A stretch of DNA of 64,000 nt from Mikania micrantha (GCA_009363875.1 CM018691.1:44141399-44205398), one strand, 5' to 3'; shown: positions 36,538 through 48,466, counted from the stretch's first letter. Translations and numbers: made by a program. The notes: generated by a model not told the origin, from the letters alone.

Positions 36538-37167
36538 ATGGAAAATCCAGGTGAGCACTATATATATAAGAGGATTCCATACGTGATCCTTGGCGACACA
36601 CCTTGTCATAGTTCGAGCTCGGACTCATATCCGTCCTAGGCATCTTCAGCGGCGTCTCGAGTAGTACCACAGGTGCCGCCTACACCACCATAGGTACCAC
36701 ACACTCCACCCAGACATCCTCATGTATCAGATGAGGATACTTCCGCTAGCAGGAGGACGAGGAGTCCTTCCCCACAGAGGGTCCCAGTATTTGCGGGACT
36801 TAGACGCATGCGGGGTCATGCCCGCAAGACGACAGGTCTTCCTCCCAGACAAAATTTGGCCCACCGAGAGGCATCGGGCTCCATCCATGAGGTAGGGGAT
36901 TCCTCGCAGCACGCGGATCTTAGGGCACAGCTTCGCCAGATGACTTTGGATCTATAGGGGACTCGCTTGGAGTTACAGGAGTTGCGCACTACTTTGCAGG
37001 AGACTCGCACCACTTTGTTAGAAACGATCACATCTCACCTGACACTGATGGAGTAGGTGAGTGCATTAGACTCAGGCTCGAGAGCCTGGAGGATTATTAT
37101 AGAGGAGAGGATGAGGCAAACAATGATGCAGATGGTGACTGCTGTATTTGGCAACATGTTGAGATGA
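36538..37167 (+). pseudogene. Extra ORF relic upstream of gag in E3 (Pro/Ser/Arg-rich, possible coiled coil)
   Basis: From ATG at 36538 one frame runs 209 codons with no frameshift, broken only by four TAG codons (36598, 36646, 36955, 37054 approximately), and closes at TGA-TGA 37165-37170. TAG is what CAG codons become by C-to-T change, the usual decay of methylated repeats. The deduced protein has a short N-terminal block (YKRIPYVILGD), a Ser/Pro-rich section, an Arg/Ser stretch (SRRTRSPSPQ), then a C-terminal half with heptad-like Leu spacing (LELQELRTTLQETRTTLLE) suggesting a coiled coil. Same strand as gag, separate from it by 860 nt. I do not recognise a named family. Additional ORFs before gag are known in some plant LTR elements. 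E1 and E2 lack an equivalent. Function unknown. Confidence 0.6.
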
Positions 37168-38029
37168 TGAGGGTGTGTGTTGTGAGGGAGAGGGAGAGGG
37201 AGAGTATTTAGGGATTTAGGAGATTGAGTGTAGAGGCAAGGTTGTTGGGTGTGGTTATAGTGATGGCAGCTATAACCATTGTGATAGTTTGCTTACCGTT
37301 CTTTCTTCAGTAAGTATGAACTTGGTGTGGATGTTTTGGGACGTTCATTGTAGATATCATCGAGTAGTGGCGAATAGGTTGGGTGGTTGATGTTATGGGG
37401 TGTTTTTGATGTGTAAAATAGATTCAATTTGGGTAGGTAGTTAGGGTGGTCAGTATCATGAAACTCTTTGTATCAAACTCTAAAGTTGTATAAAAATGGT
37501 ATCGTAATAATAAAATGTTTTATTTTAGTATTTGCGTTGTGTGTGAACAATATGTTTATATCAAACTTTTTTTTCGTGAACAGTAACTAGGTAACATATT
37601 TATTGTCTGTGTGACAACATATCGGAAATACTGTGCGAGAACAAATCAATTGTCTGTGTGACTGTGTATCGAAGTCTTGTATGGAAATATATCAAAAACA
37701 TGTGTGATAACATATCGAAACATGGGTGATGTTGCATCTAGTGTGAACTATAACATATCTGTATCAGGGTCACAATGCGTGTGCTGTGTGATACTATAAC
37801 TTGTTTTTGAAATAACAGGACTGAGTATAACTACAAATGTCACTGTGATTACTTTGTGTTGAGAACATATCTGGATAATATCAATGTAGTTATATGATAT
37901 TCTTATAATATCAATGACGTATCAACATTTTTTAGTATTACTGAATATGGTTGAATTTATGTCACTGAAAGGGTTATATATTTTAATGTTCTTGAACTGA
38001 CCTGAGTTTGTCTGCATGTGAGCTAAACA
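37168..38029 (+). other. E3 leader, second part
   Basis: Non-coding. A GAGGGAGAGGGAGAGGGAGA tract lies at 37182-37204, and degenerate units around TGTGTGATAACATATCGAAA occupy about 37600-37760. Confidence 0.55.
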
Positions 38030-38981
38030 ATGGCTCCTATAAGAGGTCGACTAGCTAAGAATGCTGCTAAGAACGTTGTTAACCCTGAATCAAATCAAGT
38101 TCCACCTGTTAATCCAAAATCAAATCCGGATTCACGTACCAATTCGGAAGCGAACATGGTTCCACCTGTAAATCTGGAAACGAATACGGTTCCACCTGAG
38201 AACCCAGAAGTGAACACAATTCGACCTGCGCGTGCAAGTGGATCAGAACTGAATGAAGCAATGGTAGCACGAATAGTGAAAGAACATCTATCTCCTGTAG
38301 TATCGCGTATCTTAACACAACATCAACAACACATCACTTCTGGTTCTAGTGGGGAACATGATAATTTTGAACACAATGCTACTGGTGGACATGTAGAAAC
38401 ACATCATACCACCGGTACAAAAACAACTGTTCCTGATCAACCACAACAGGGATGTACTTTTAATTACTTTGCTTCCTGTAACCCTCCTACTTTCACAGGC
38501 AAAGAAGGAGTGGCTGGACTTTTGAAGTAGATCGAAGAGACGGAAACAAAATTTAAAATTAGCAAGAGCTTAGAAGAGCACAAGGTAACATATGCTACTT
38601 GTTCTCTTAACAACTCAGCTTTGACACGGTGGAATACTACAAGAAGAATTTTTGGGTACGACCACTGTTGATGTAATGGGCTGGAGTGAGTTTAAAACTC
38701 TAATTTTTTCAGAGTATTGCTCAATCACCGAAATCAAGAAACTGCAAGAAGAATTTTTGAATCAATCTATGGTCGGCGCGGAATGTCAGAATTATACCGA
38801 CCGATTTCATGAACTTACATGTTTATTACCTAACATGTTCCCTACTGAGCTAGCCTTGGTAGAGAAATACACCAAAGGTTTGGTTCCTCAAATTCGAGGA
38901 ATGGTAGTTGCTGCCAAACTCACAACTCTAGAATATACTATTATCTTGGCCACTAAGCTTACTAATGAGGCAGTAAGGAAT

Positions 38982-38986
38982 GATAC
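38982..38986. repeat. Target-site duplication of solo LTR R, left
   Basis: GATAC, repeated exactly at 42997-43001. Confidence 0.85.
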
Positions 38987-39472
38987 TGTCACACCCCGAG
39001 CCGGCGGGACGGATCGACTTCCCCGCCGGGCGGAAGGTTCTTGGGGCACGATATCGTGAGTGATAATCGTGATGATCAGATTGTTTACATAGTATCAATG
39101 TTAAGAATAACTAAAACACAATATAGCATTAGACTAGGATTACAAAGTTCAATTACAAATGTCAATGTTTAGTAATTTAACTAAGTAAACCTATCAAAAG
39201 AATCAAATGTTACTATCTTGTATCTGTACAAGATATCAAAAGTGACTCGAATTAATAACAAAAGTTGTGCTTTCCAAAAGTCTACTAGGTCCTCTATCTG
39301 GGCATCCTAGTATGCAATCCTGTGCCTTAGCTTATACCTGTGCATCACCTGAGAAAGCATTTAAGAAAACAAAGTCAACACAATGGTTGGTGAGTTCATA
39401 TAGGTTATAAGGTTAAAATAGCTTTAGCAAACCTCTTTCGGTAAAACCTTAACATCATTAACTTCATATGTA

Positions 39473-39566
39473 ATATCCAAATCGGTATGCTTATATATAA
39501 GGCATACGAAAGGGTCGAGCCTACAACCCGCCCAGACGCCATTCCACCACATACTAATCCGTATAT
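39473..39566 (-). other. Conserved stem-loop module, solo LTR R
   Basis: On the minus strand, arms ATATACGGATTAGTATG and CATACCGATTTGGATAT pair at about 15 of 17 positions with G.U pairs. Core includes TGGTGGAATGGCG ... GTATGCCTTATATATAAGC. Confidence 0.65.
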
Positions 39567-39689
39567 GACACTGTTGTTAACGATAATTAAGCCTCTTACC
39601 TACCATTCAATCCAATCTTCATCATAGCTTTAGGATACTGTTTCAAAGTTTACAAGTTTATAGCATTTATGTGGATTAGCTTTAGAGTA

Positions 39690-40440
39690 AGTTGTACAAG
39701 CACCATTGTTTCACACATCATAGTTTAGCTTTCACGAATCTCATGAGTGGGTACAAGCTTTGCTCTAGCAATGTTTAGCATTTACGTAGCGCACGACTAG
39801 ATACAAGCTTTTCTCAAGCAATGTTTAGCCATTACGTATCTCATGAATTGGTTTAAGCTTAGCATCAGAATAGTTTAGCATTTACGTGTCTCCTATATAA
39901 AGATAAAAGCCTTGCTCTAGCAATGTTTGGCAATTACGTATCTCATATATAGACACAAGCTGTGCACACACAAATAGTTTAGCATTTACATATCTCATAT
40001 ATAGACACAAGCCTTGCTCTAGCAATGTTTGGCATTTACATATCTCATATATAGATAAAAGCTTAGCATCCCAATAGTTTAGCTTTCACGTATCTCAATG
40101 CATGGGTACAAGCTCTGCTCTAGCAATGTTTAGCAATTACGTAGCCCATGAAAAGATACAAGCTTAGCATTTCGCACACAATCATAGTTTTGGGCATTTA
40201 GCTTCAAATATTAGCATATAGTTTGAGCATATAATCTGTAGCATTAACATTGTGCATATAGTTTAATCATAGAGTTTATAGCATAAGCATCAAGCATATA
40301 GTTTAATCTTCAAGTTTATAGCATAAGCATCAAGCATATAGTTTAAACATCGAGTTTGTAGCATAAGCATCAAGCATATAATTTAAGCATCGAGTTTATA
40401 GCTTCCAAAATAAGAGTTTCAAGCTTAAGTATTAGTATGA
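39690..40440 (-). repeat. Degenerate tandem repeats in LTR R
   Basis: About ten units of 55-65 bp around GTTTAGCATTTACGTATCTC (39720-40170), then four or five units of about 42 bp around AGCATCAAGCATATAGTTTA (40260-40400). E2's LTR has the counterpart at 47030-47720. Confidence 0.75.
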
Positions 40441-41269
40441 GCATCATGTGTAAGTGTAAAGCATTAAATAAACATTTCAATAATTTCTTAAAATGTATAA
40501 CATGCTTCTCAGTCCCGAGGTAAAAACAAATATGTTTGAAAAGGGACAAATGAACTCACCTTGTGTTTGAAGTGGTTGACTATGTAAAAACAAGAATGCA
40601 TGCACTCGTTGTTGTGTTCGTTGTTATATTCACGATCCTGTATTGATTTCATGTTGTTGTATCTTATAAGTACAAGTTATAAACATTTGTGTGTGTGTAG
40701 GTGTTAGCCCTAACATGGCTAACACTCGCGAGTCACGGTTTCCATTCGGCCCTAATTTAGTTGTGATAGACTAGATAACAATCACCGCACTAGGTTTAGA
40801 TTAACTTGCTTTGTTATTGATTTTTGGCTTCATTTGAATCTCTGTCATGATAAAGGAATTCCAAGTATAAAAACTTAGATTTTAGCTTGAATGTTATTAA
40901 TCTTTAACATATTGTAGCCTATCTTAGTGTTCATTGAAATTTAAACCTTGTGGGCCTTATGTTGGGCCAAACAAGCCAATGTGGGCTGATTGGTTGATAT
41001 TGGGCCTAATGACTTGCATGGTCATTTTAGTGGTGTTAGACCAAGTAATTGGGCCGAATGGTTTAATTGGGATCGGCCGAATGTACAATGGGTCATCATA
41101 GATGTCGGGCCTACTAAGTCCTTAGAACGATCAGTAGTGTACATGGGCCGATTTTAGTTTCTGCTTGGGCCGAAGGTGTGGGCTAATCAATTTGGGCTTG
41201 GGCCGATTATAATGGAAACATAGCTGGGTTTCAGCGAACCTTTCAACGACTAGTTCTAGGTTTTTAAGG

Positions 41270-41778
41270 TTACATGGTTCGGCTGACTATTCGAAGATTA
41301 GTTGATATAGAAGGTTCGACTTCATGGAGATTTGTGGCCCAAGGGTTCGGCCAGCATGGATGGAGTAGCCCATTGGTTCGTGAATGTGTGCATCCCCCAT
41401 AAGGTTCGGCGATAGTGCATGGCTTTTAGGGTTCGGCCAACTTGGTAGTTTGCCACAAAGGTTCGGTGATGGCAGTTGGCGAACCCAGAGTTCGTTGGTA
41501 GCACAAGGTTTGGGCAAATGGCCAGAGGTTCGGCCATGTGGGGGTTCGTCTGGAGAGGTTCGTGGATGGTAGCAACCATGCAGGGTTCAGATGAGTAGAT
41601 TAGGGTTAGTAGGGTTCGCCCATGTGTGCAGAAGGTTCGCCCCTTGTGGGTTCGTTCAGTTCATGGTTTCGTGGCTCATTAGTCGGTTCGTTGATGTTGA
41701 TAGCAGGTTCGCATGGTGTGAAAAATAGTAGGGTTCGACTGTGGCCCGCACAGGTTCGGCCGGGGTAATGTAGGTTCG
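41270..41778 (-). repeat. Array of CGAACC motifs (plus strand GGTTCG) in LTR R
   Basis: I count 18 GGTTCG hexamers on the plus strand; orientation follows the reversed LTR. Confidence 0.85.
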
Positions 41779-42996
41779 GCCGTGGTCTCTCTCTCTAACC
41801 TGCACATTCTTAGCATGCTCTGATCCACGATATGGTGGTTTCTAGGATGTTGTGGTGCGGGCATCGGTCATCAAAGGTGTAGGGAGCATGCGTATATGGA
41901 TCCTACAATGGTTATGGGTGTTGACCAAACTAAGGGTTTAAGAAACCCTAGTTTTTCAGACTTTCAAAGCTTCATACCTCGAAATTGGTTGGACAAACGT
42001 TCAGATCGGCTGTACTTCTAGGTAGAGGAGCTCGAGACCTTCGCGTGGACACCAAAAACACAAGATTTCGTTGAGAAATGAGTGAGATCTGGTGGATTGA
42101 AGCTTGGATCTTGTAGAGAGAGAGGGAATTCCGAATTTTTAGAGAGAGGATGAGTAGGTGATAGAATTAAATGAGAATAAATGCTTGTAAGTGGGTTTTT
42201 ATACCCCGCAGTGTTCGCGTTCGTTTCGGTTGCTCGTTTTTCGTCTCCGTTCCGTTTCCGGTTTGTTACGCGTGTTTTTAGTAAATTAAATAAAATGACT
42301 TTATATAAAATGTTTGAAAGGTGGTTATTTCTAGTAAATGTTTTAAATATCATTTTTATTGAATTATTTATCGTAGTTTATTATTTTACGCGTTTCGTTA
42401 TAATTTATTATTTTACGCATTCTAATTAAAATAGTTTCCTTTTTAATTTATTTATGATGAGTTTCAAAATTGTAAAATAGAAAATATTATATTTTCTTAA
42501 ATTTATTATCGTTCGTATCATTTTCGTTTTCGTTTCGTCAGAAGGCGTCACCATCGCGCGTATTCGTTTGAATCGTCATTCGAACGAACACGACGATGGT
42601 TTGGCTTTCTGATTCTTGTTTTCTACTTTCCAGTCATCATTTCAGAATTTTAAACTTTCATATTTATTCATACAGATCGTCACCTATACGAATAATTCGT
42701 CGGTTTAGCATTCGGTAACAACAACCGTTATGGTTTTGCTCCGTTTAACCTCACATACGTTTATACATAATAGCATCAAATTAAGCATCTGTGTGTCAGT
42801 TCTGTGTTGTCTGATGTGTTTCTGACTGTTAAACCATGAGGTTTAAAGCAGATTTCAGACCAATAGCATAATAGTTTAGTGTAATGCATTAAGTGTCAAT
42901 AGTATATACATAGTTTCACGTAGTGTGTACCTGAGTTACTGTACGAGTTACTGTAGAGATCACTGTTCCGGCAATGTTTCCGGCACTGATGCTACA

Positions 42997-43001
42997 GATA
43001 C
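42997..43001. repeat. Target-site duplication of solo LTR R, right
   Basis: GATAC, identical to 38982-38986; gag coding sequence resumes here. Confidence 0.85.
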
Positions 43002-43431
43002 CCTATCAACAATGGGTGAGCAAAGTTCTAGTAGTACTAATATCAATGACCCTAGGAAAAAAAAGGTCATTAAACGTAAGTGGCACGAAGGAAGCAAATT
43101 AAGGATTCCACCCAAAACCAGCCGAAATACTCAAACTGTCAAAAATTATGGTGCAACTGACTCAAAGAAGGCCTATACTGGGCAAGCACCAAAGTGTAAC
43201 AAGTGTCCCTATCACCACATAGGACCATGTCCCATTTGTGCGAATTGTAATCGATTTGGACATTATTCAAAATACTGTAATTTTCCTATTCGTCAATCAA
43301 ATCAAAAGCCACGACAACCTCCTCAACAGAACAGGTCGTGCTTCAAGTGTGGAAGCCCTAACCATTTCATGAGGAAATGTCCCAACAATAATACAAAGCA
43401 AGGCAACAAAGCTAGAGAAAGAGCCTTTTAG

Positions 43432-44091
43432 TTAAGAGTAAACAAAGCCAGGAGAATATGAACATTTCTGGTACGTTTCTTCTTAACATAACAACCTGTT
43501 TGCATCAATTCTTATGATACAGGGATATATAAGATTCTTACTTCCCCAGAATGAGCATTTTATTTGCATTACTTGTTACATACTTAGATAAATCAGGTGC
43601 CATTGAATTTGTTAATGGAAAATTGATAAAAGATCCTTATCTTCTAGTACAATCTGAGATGTAAGAACGTTCATGTTAACTATAGGAACTTTTAGACAAA
43701 GGTTTTATTAGACCTATTTTCTCACCGTGGGGAGCACCAATTCTTTTTGTGAAAAAGAAAGATGGTTCATTCAGGATGTGTATCAACTACAGGGAACTCA
43801 ATAAATTAACAATCAAAAACCGTTATCCACTACCTCGTATTGATGGTTTATTCGATCAATTGCAAGGTGCTACTTATTTTTCTAAGATCGATTTAAGATC
43901 AGGATACCATCAGTTATAGATTCATGATGATGATGATGTTCCAAAAACTGCATTTAGAATCCGTTACGGACATTACGAGTTTTTAGTAATGCCTTTTGGG
44001 TTGTGTAGACCATATCTGGATAAGTTTGTGATTTTATTTATTGACGACATTCTCATTTACTCTTGAAACCAACAGGAACATGCTCAACACT
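43432..44091 (+). pseudogene. E3 protease/RT relic, cut by E2
   Basis: 43432-43680 holds only scraps of the protease region (a VNGKLIKDP-like end of protease) with stops. From about 43687 the reverse transcriptase is clear: DKGFIRPIFSPWGAP, KKDGSFRMCI, RYPLPRID, IDLRSGYHQ, then TAG at 43917. A small deletion before CRPYLDKFV and FIDDILIYS with a following TGA end the readable part. The codons for EHAQHL end at 44091, where E2 begins. Much of the protease-to-RT linker is lost. Confidence 0.8.
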
Positions 44092-45308
44092 TGTAACACC
44101 AGTGCCGGACGCGTGCCGGAACAGTGATCGCAACAGTAAACGTACAGTAATTCAGGTACACATTACGTGAAACTATGTTTATACTATTGATGCATTAGGA
44201 TTAACATGAAACTATTAAACGATTGTCTGAATCTGACTGAAATCTTAGGATTTAACAGTCAGAAAACATGTCAGACAACACAGTGTTGAAACATAAATAT
44301 CTGATGTGATATTATTTGGTGTAAACGTATGTGAGGTTAAACAAAACAAAACCTTAACAGTTATTATTACGGAATGCTAAACCGACGCATTATTCGTATA
44401 GGTGACGATCTGTACGAATGATTCTGAAAGTTTAATGTTTTGAAATAATGACTTAACAGTAGAAAACAAGAATCAGAAAGCCAAACCATCGACGTGTTCG
44501 TTCGAATGACGATTCGAACGAATACGCGTGATGGCGACGCGATCTGACGAAACGAAAACGAAAACGAATAACGATACGAACGAACATAAATTTAAGGAAA
44601 TACAATATTTCCTATTTTACAATTTTGAAACTCATTGTAAATAAATTAAATTAAACTATTTTATTAAATCACGAACAAATTAACGAAACGCGTACAATTA
44701 ATTAAATTCGAAAAATAAATAAACGCAACGATAATTAAAATAGTTTCAACTGGTATTCGTACTCTAAATATTCTAAAATATTTCTTTTATTTAAATTTAC
44801 GAAAAATGCGCGTAACATGCCGGACACGAGACGACAATACAAACCGAGCACCCGAAACGAACCTGGATAACCACGGAGTATATAAACCTTGAGTGTGGCA
44901 TTTATTTCATTTCTACCACTCCTCTCTCTCTAAAAATCAGATTCACGAACCTATCTCTCTCACTCTAGAAAACCAACTTCAAACGCGATATCTCCTTCGT
45001 TTGTGGACGAAATTCGGTGATTCTTGGACCTACACGAAGCTCTCGAAGCCCTCTACCTAGAAGTACAATCGATCTGAGAGTTTGAACGGCCGATTTGAAG
45101 GTCTGAAGCTTTGAAAATCACGAATATTAGGGTTTTCTTACACCCTACTCTATCACACCCTTCTAACCGGTGCAAACTCGTTAACCCACACTAACCCTAC
45201 CACACCATGAGCTGATCTGCACTCGAAAATACCATGGGAGTAATCAGATCAAGAGATCGAACAGGGTAATGATGTCAAACGCATAGGGTTCGTGAAGTTG
45301 AAAGCTGG

Positions 45309-45780
45309 CCGAACCTTTTGAAGGGCCGAACCCTGGTGGTTCACTGACAAGCGAACCTATTGCATCTGTTGGCTTCACCTACCACCGAACCAGTTCTTTT
45401 GGCGAGCCTTCTGCGAACCTTAGCACTCTAGCCGAACCGTCATGGGGTTAGCCGAACCATGCAAGGTGGCGAACCCTCTTCTTGCCACCGAACCTTCTTC
45501 TCATCCACGAACCCTCTGGCTGGCACGAACCATCGCCGAACCTATAAGGATGAACGAACCATCAAGGGATGCTGAACCCTGCATGGAAACTAATGCTCGC
45601 GAACCTTGCAGTGTAGCCGAACCCATGCATATGTCACGAACCTCTTACTTTGTTGGCCGAACCTTGCACTTGCACGCATGGAACCAGCGAACCCACCTAG
45701 ACTCAACGAACCTTGCTTGGCCGAAGGTGATACCCACGAACCAACAAGCAACGAACCCAACATTTTGATTTCGCCGAACC
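45309..45780 (+). repeat. Array of CGAACC motifs, E2 5' LTR
   Basis: I count 22 CGAACC hexamers on the plus strand in about 470 bp, with irregular spacing and otherwise unrelated intervening sequence. Confidence 0.85.
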
Positions 45781-47029
45781 TTAGTTTGTAGAATCAATAG
45801 GTTCGCTGGTCTAAGTATTCGGTTTCTTTTAGTGGGTATTTAAGCCCAAACGCCTTGGCCCAACACCTCCTTTCGGCCCACAGATGTGATTACTAGGATC
45901 AATTGCAATTAAGTTGGCCCAAATAGGTTACATGCTATTCCAAACCATGTGAAATATTCGGCCACCTTAGGCCCAAAGTACACGGCCCAACGAATCGACC
46001 CATATAGCAATCAACTCTCTACTACTCTTTGAGTTCGGCCCAACACATTAAACCAATAGTTTCTTTGAATCGGCCCATTGATAATTGGCCCAACACTTTA
46101 TTTGAACAATCTAAGATAACCAGCCCATCATCCTTAGGCAGCCCATCAAGATTGCCTCGGCCCAACTCATTCTTGAACAAGACCAAAACCGTTGACTTAT
46201 CTATTCTATGCGGTTCAAACTAATACCCACGACCCATACTTATTAATCGGTCCACATTTATTTTAATTAGCCCACTAATATCTATCCGGACCGATAAGTT
46301 AGCTCATTAACCTATAAAACATTTGGCCCATACCTTAGAAAAAGGGGATTAGCTCATCCGGCCCATGTTGGCCAATTGGCCCATGGTCTAATATTCGGCC
46401 CACATGGTTGATTTTATAACTTAACACGTTAGAATAACGCAAATGAGATTACATATACGATACTTGTAGATCAAAAAGGTGGTTTATTAACATCGTAGGT
46501 TGGGATATATTAACATTTGGATAAACTAATAAAAGGGTAGTTACGATTGTAACATCATCAAAACATGAAGCATATATGAGGGTGAAAAGTAGTCTAAACA
46601 CACAACATCAAGTCACAAGTTAATAAAATTCATGATATAAGAAATCAGGGCCGAATCTAGACCATGAGTTACAAGTGTTAGCCAACAATAGGGCTAACAT
46701 ATACACACACACAAAACACAACAATTGATACTTATGAATCAAAAACACTATGAAATCAATACAGGAGCGTGAACATCAAAACAAGTGCAAACAAAGAGCG
46801 CGTGCATCCTTACATTACATAGTCAACTGCTACAGACACAAAGTGAGTTCATTTGTCCCTTTTCAAACATATTTGTTTTACTTTGGGACTGAGAGGCATG
46901 TTAAATATTTTCATGAAATTATTGAAAGTTTGTTTAATGCTTTAAACTTAAACTTGATACTTATGTTGAAACTTACGATTGAAACTTAGTATTCTTTGAA
47001 AGACAATAGACTTGAAACTTATACATTGA

Positions 47030-47720
47030 ACTTGTAGCTTGAAACCATATGATTGGATTCTTATGAGACTTGATGCTTATACTTGAGAGACTTTATACTT
47101 TAAACATGAGACTTGATGCTTATACTTGTGAGACTTTATACTTTAAACATGAGACTTGATGTAACTTATGGAACTCATGATGAAACAATGTGTGAACACT
47201 TGAAACTTTATGCTTGAAACTACTACTTGCGCATGAGACATGGTACATACATCTAATCATAGCTACGTAATTGCTAAACTACTGGTAATCCAGAGCTTGT
47301 ACCTATGGATTGAGATATATGTAAAACATAAACGTAATGAGACAAAGCTATTACCTATATAAGAGACATGTAATGGCTAAACTACTGGTAATCCAGAGCT
47401 TTTGTCTGCTTATATGAGGTATGTAATTGCTAAACATAAACATAACGATGCTAAGCTATTATCTATATAAGAGACATGTAATGGCTAAACTACTGGTAAT
47501 CCAGAGCTTTTGTCTGCTTATATGAGATATGTAATTGCTGAATACTTGTGTATGCGTGGCTTGTGTCTATGTATGAGATATGTAATTGCTAAACTACTGG
47601 TAAACTAGAGCTTTTATCTTGTATAGGAGACACGTAATTGCTAGACTAAGCTTAACTAATCTGTGAGCTACGTAATTGCTAAACGACTGCTAGTGCAGAG
47701 CTTGTACTCACACATGAGAT
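47030..47720 (+). repeat. Degenerate tandem repeats, E2 5' LTR
   Basis: Units of about 50 bp around GAGACTTGATGCTTATACTT (47060-47165), then about seven units of 60-65 bp around GCTAAACTACTGGTAATCCA (47270-47700). Confidence 0.8.
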
Positions 47721-47890
47721 TAGGGACAGCTAAACTATGTGCGTGTGAAACTTGAATGCTTGTTAAACATACTGTGAAACTAACATTTGTAAATAGTATA
47801 GACTTGTAAACTTTGAAACAGAAAACAAAAGCTTTGATGAAGAATGGGTTGATTGGTAGGTAAAATACTTAATTATTATTAACAACAGTG

Positions 47891-47976
47891 TCATATCTGG
47901 ATTAGTATGTGGTGGGATGTTGGCTAGGGCTTGTCCCTTACATATGCCCTATATATAAGCATACCGATTTGGATAT
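47891..47976 (+). other. Conserved stem-loop module, E2 5' LTR
   Basis: Arms ATATCTGGATTAGTATG and CATACCGATTTGGATAT pair at 16 of 17 positions including four or five G.U pairs. Core GTGGTGGGATGTTGGCTAGG ... CATATGCCCTATATATAAGC. Confidence 0.75.
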
Positions 47977-48466
47977 TACATGTGGAGTCAATGAGGTTAA
48001 GGTTTTACCGAAGGAGGTTTGTTAAAACAATTTTAAACTTATAAACTTTATGAACTCACCAACCATTGTGTTGACTTTGTTTTCTTACATGCATTCTCAG
48101 GTGACGAACAGGTTTAAGCTAAGGCTTTTGGATTTGCATACTAGGCGGCCCAGATAGAGGACCTAGTAGACTTTTGAGAAGCACATCTTTTGTTGATGAT
48201 ACATATTACTTTTGATATCTTGTACATAAACAAGATATAAACATGTTATTCTTTTGATAGGTTTACTTAGTTAAATTGCAGAACATTGATATTGTAATTT
48301 AACTTTGTAATCCTAGTTATCATTTGATTGTGCTTAGTTATTCTTAAACATTGATGCTATGTAAACAATCTGATCATTATGATTATCACCCACGATATCA
48401 CGCCCCAGGAACCTTCCGCCCAACTGGGACTCCGATCCAACCCCGCCGGCTCGGGGTGTGACAGAT

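Larger units (their letters stand above)
38987..42996 (-). mobile_element. R: solo LTR of the E2/S group, reversed
   Basis: 4010 bp, TGTCACACCCCGAGCCGGCG ... GCACTGATGCTACA on the plus strand. The reverse complement starts TGTAGCATCAGTGCCGG and ends in the CGGGGTGTGACA terminus. Flanked by GATAC duplications. Reading on its own strand, it has a GGTTCG/CGAACC array (41270-41778), TGGGCC motifs (40950-41215), short tandem units (39690-40440), a stem-loop module (39473-39566) and the CTCACCAAC block (39345-39395). Overlapping ORFs at 41287-41864 and 42018-42429 are array products. Confidence 0.9.
38030..43431 (+). pseudogene. E3 gag relic, interrupted by solo LTR R
   Basis: Starts ATG-GCT at 38030. 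The capsid-type core (FTGKEGVAGLLK) is cut by TAG at 38528, followed by a +1 frameshift between about 38620 and 38655. The second half (38652-38986) contains FHELTCLLPNMFP, the counterpart of E1 FHEYSLLVPHMVT. Reversed LTR R (38987-42996) then splits it. The remainder (42997-43431) has two CCHC knuckles (CANCNRFGHYSKYC, CFKCGSPNHFMRKC) and ends at TAG 43429. In intact relatives gag continues into the protease, so this stop is also a lesion. Not functional. Confidence 0.85.
44092..48463 (+). mobile_element. E2 5' LTR
   Basis: 4372 bp, TGTAACACCAGTGCCGGACG ... GGCTCGGGGTGTGACA. Modules in order: GC-rich start, a CT-rich tract near 44920, a CGAACC array (45309-45780), a GGCCCA/TGGGCC array (45840-46410), degenerate tandem units (46930-47720), a stem-loop module (47891-47976) and the CTCACCAAC block (48055-48105). 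ORFs at 45442, 45606, 46029 and 46750 lie in repeats and are not genes. Confidence 0.92.

Noticed and set aside
39690..40440. CRISPR-like array
   Set aside because: Plant LTR tandem repeats with variable unit length and degenerate units; no spacer-repeat structure.
16077..47976. Stem-loop module as a hammerhead ribozyme (retrozyme)
   Set aside because: The hammerhead core (CTGATGA and GAAA flanking the stems) is absent from all copies; I could not fit another named ribozyme with confidence.
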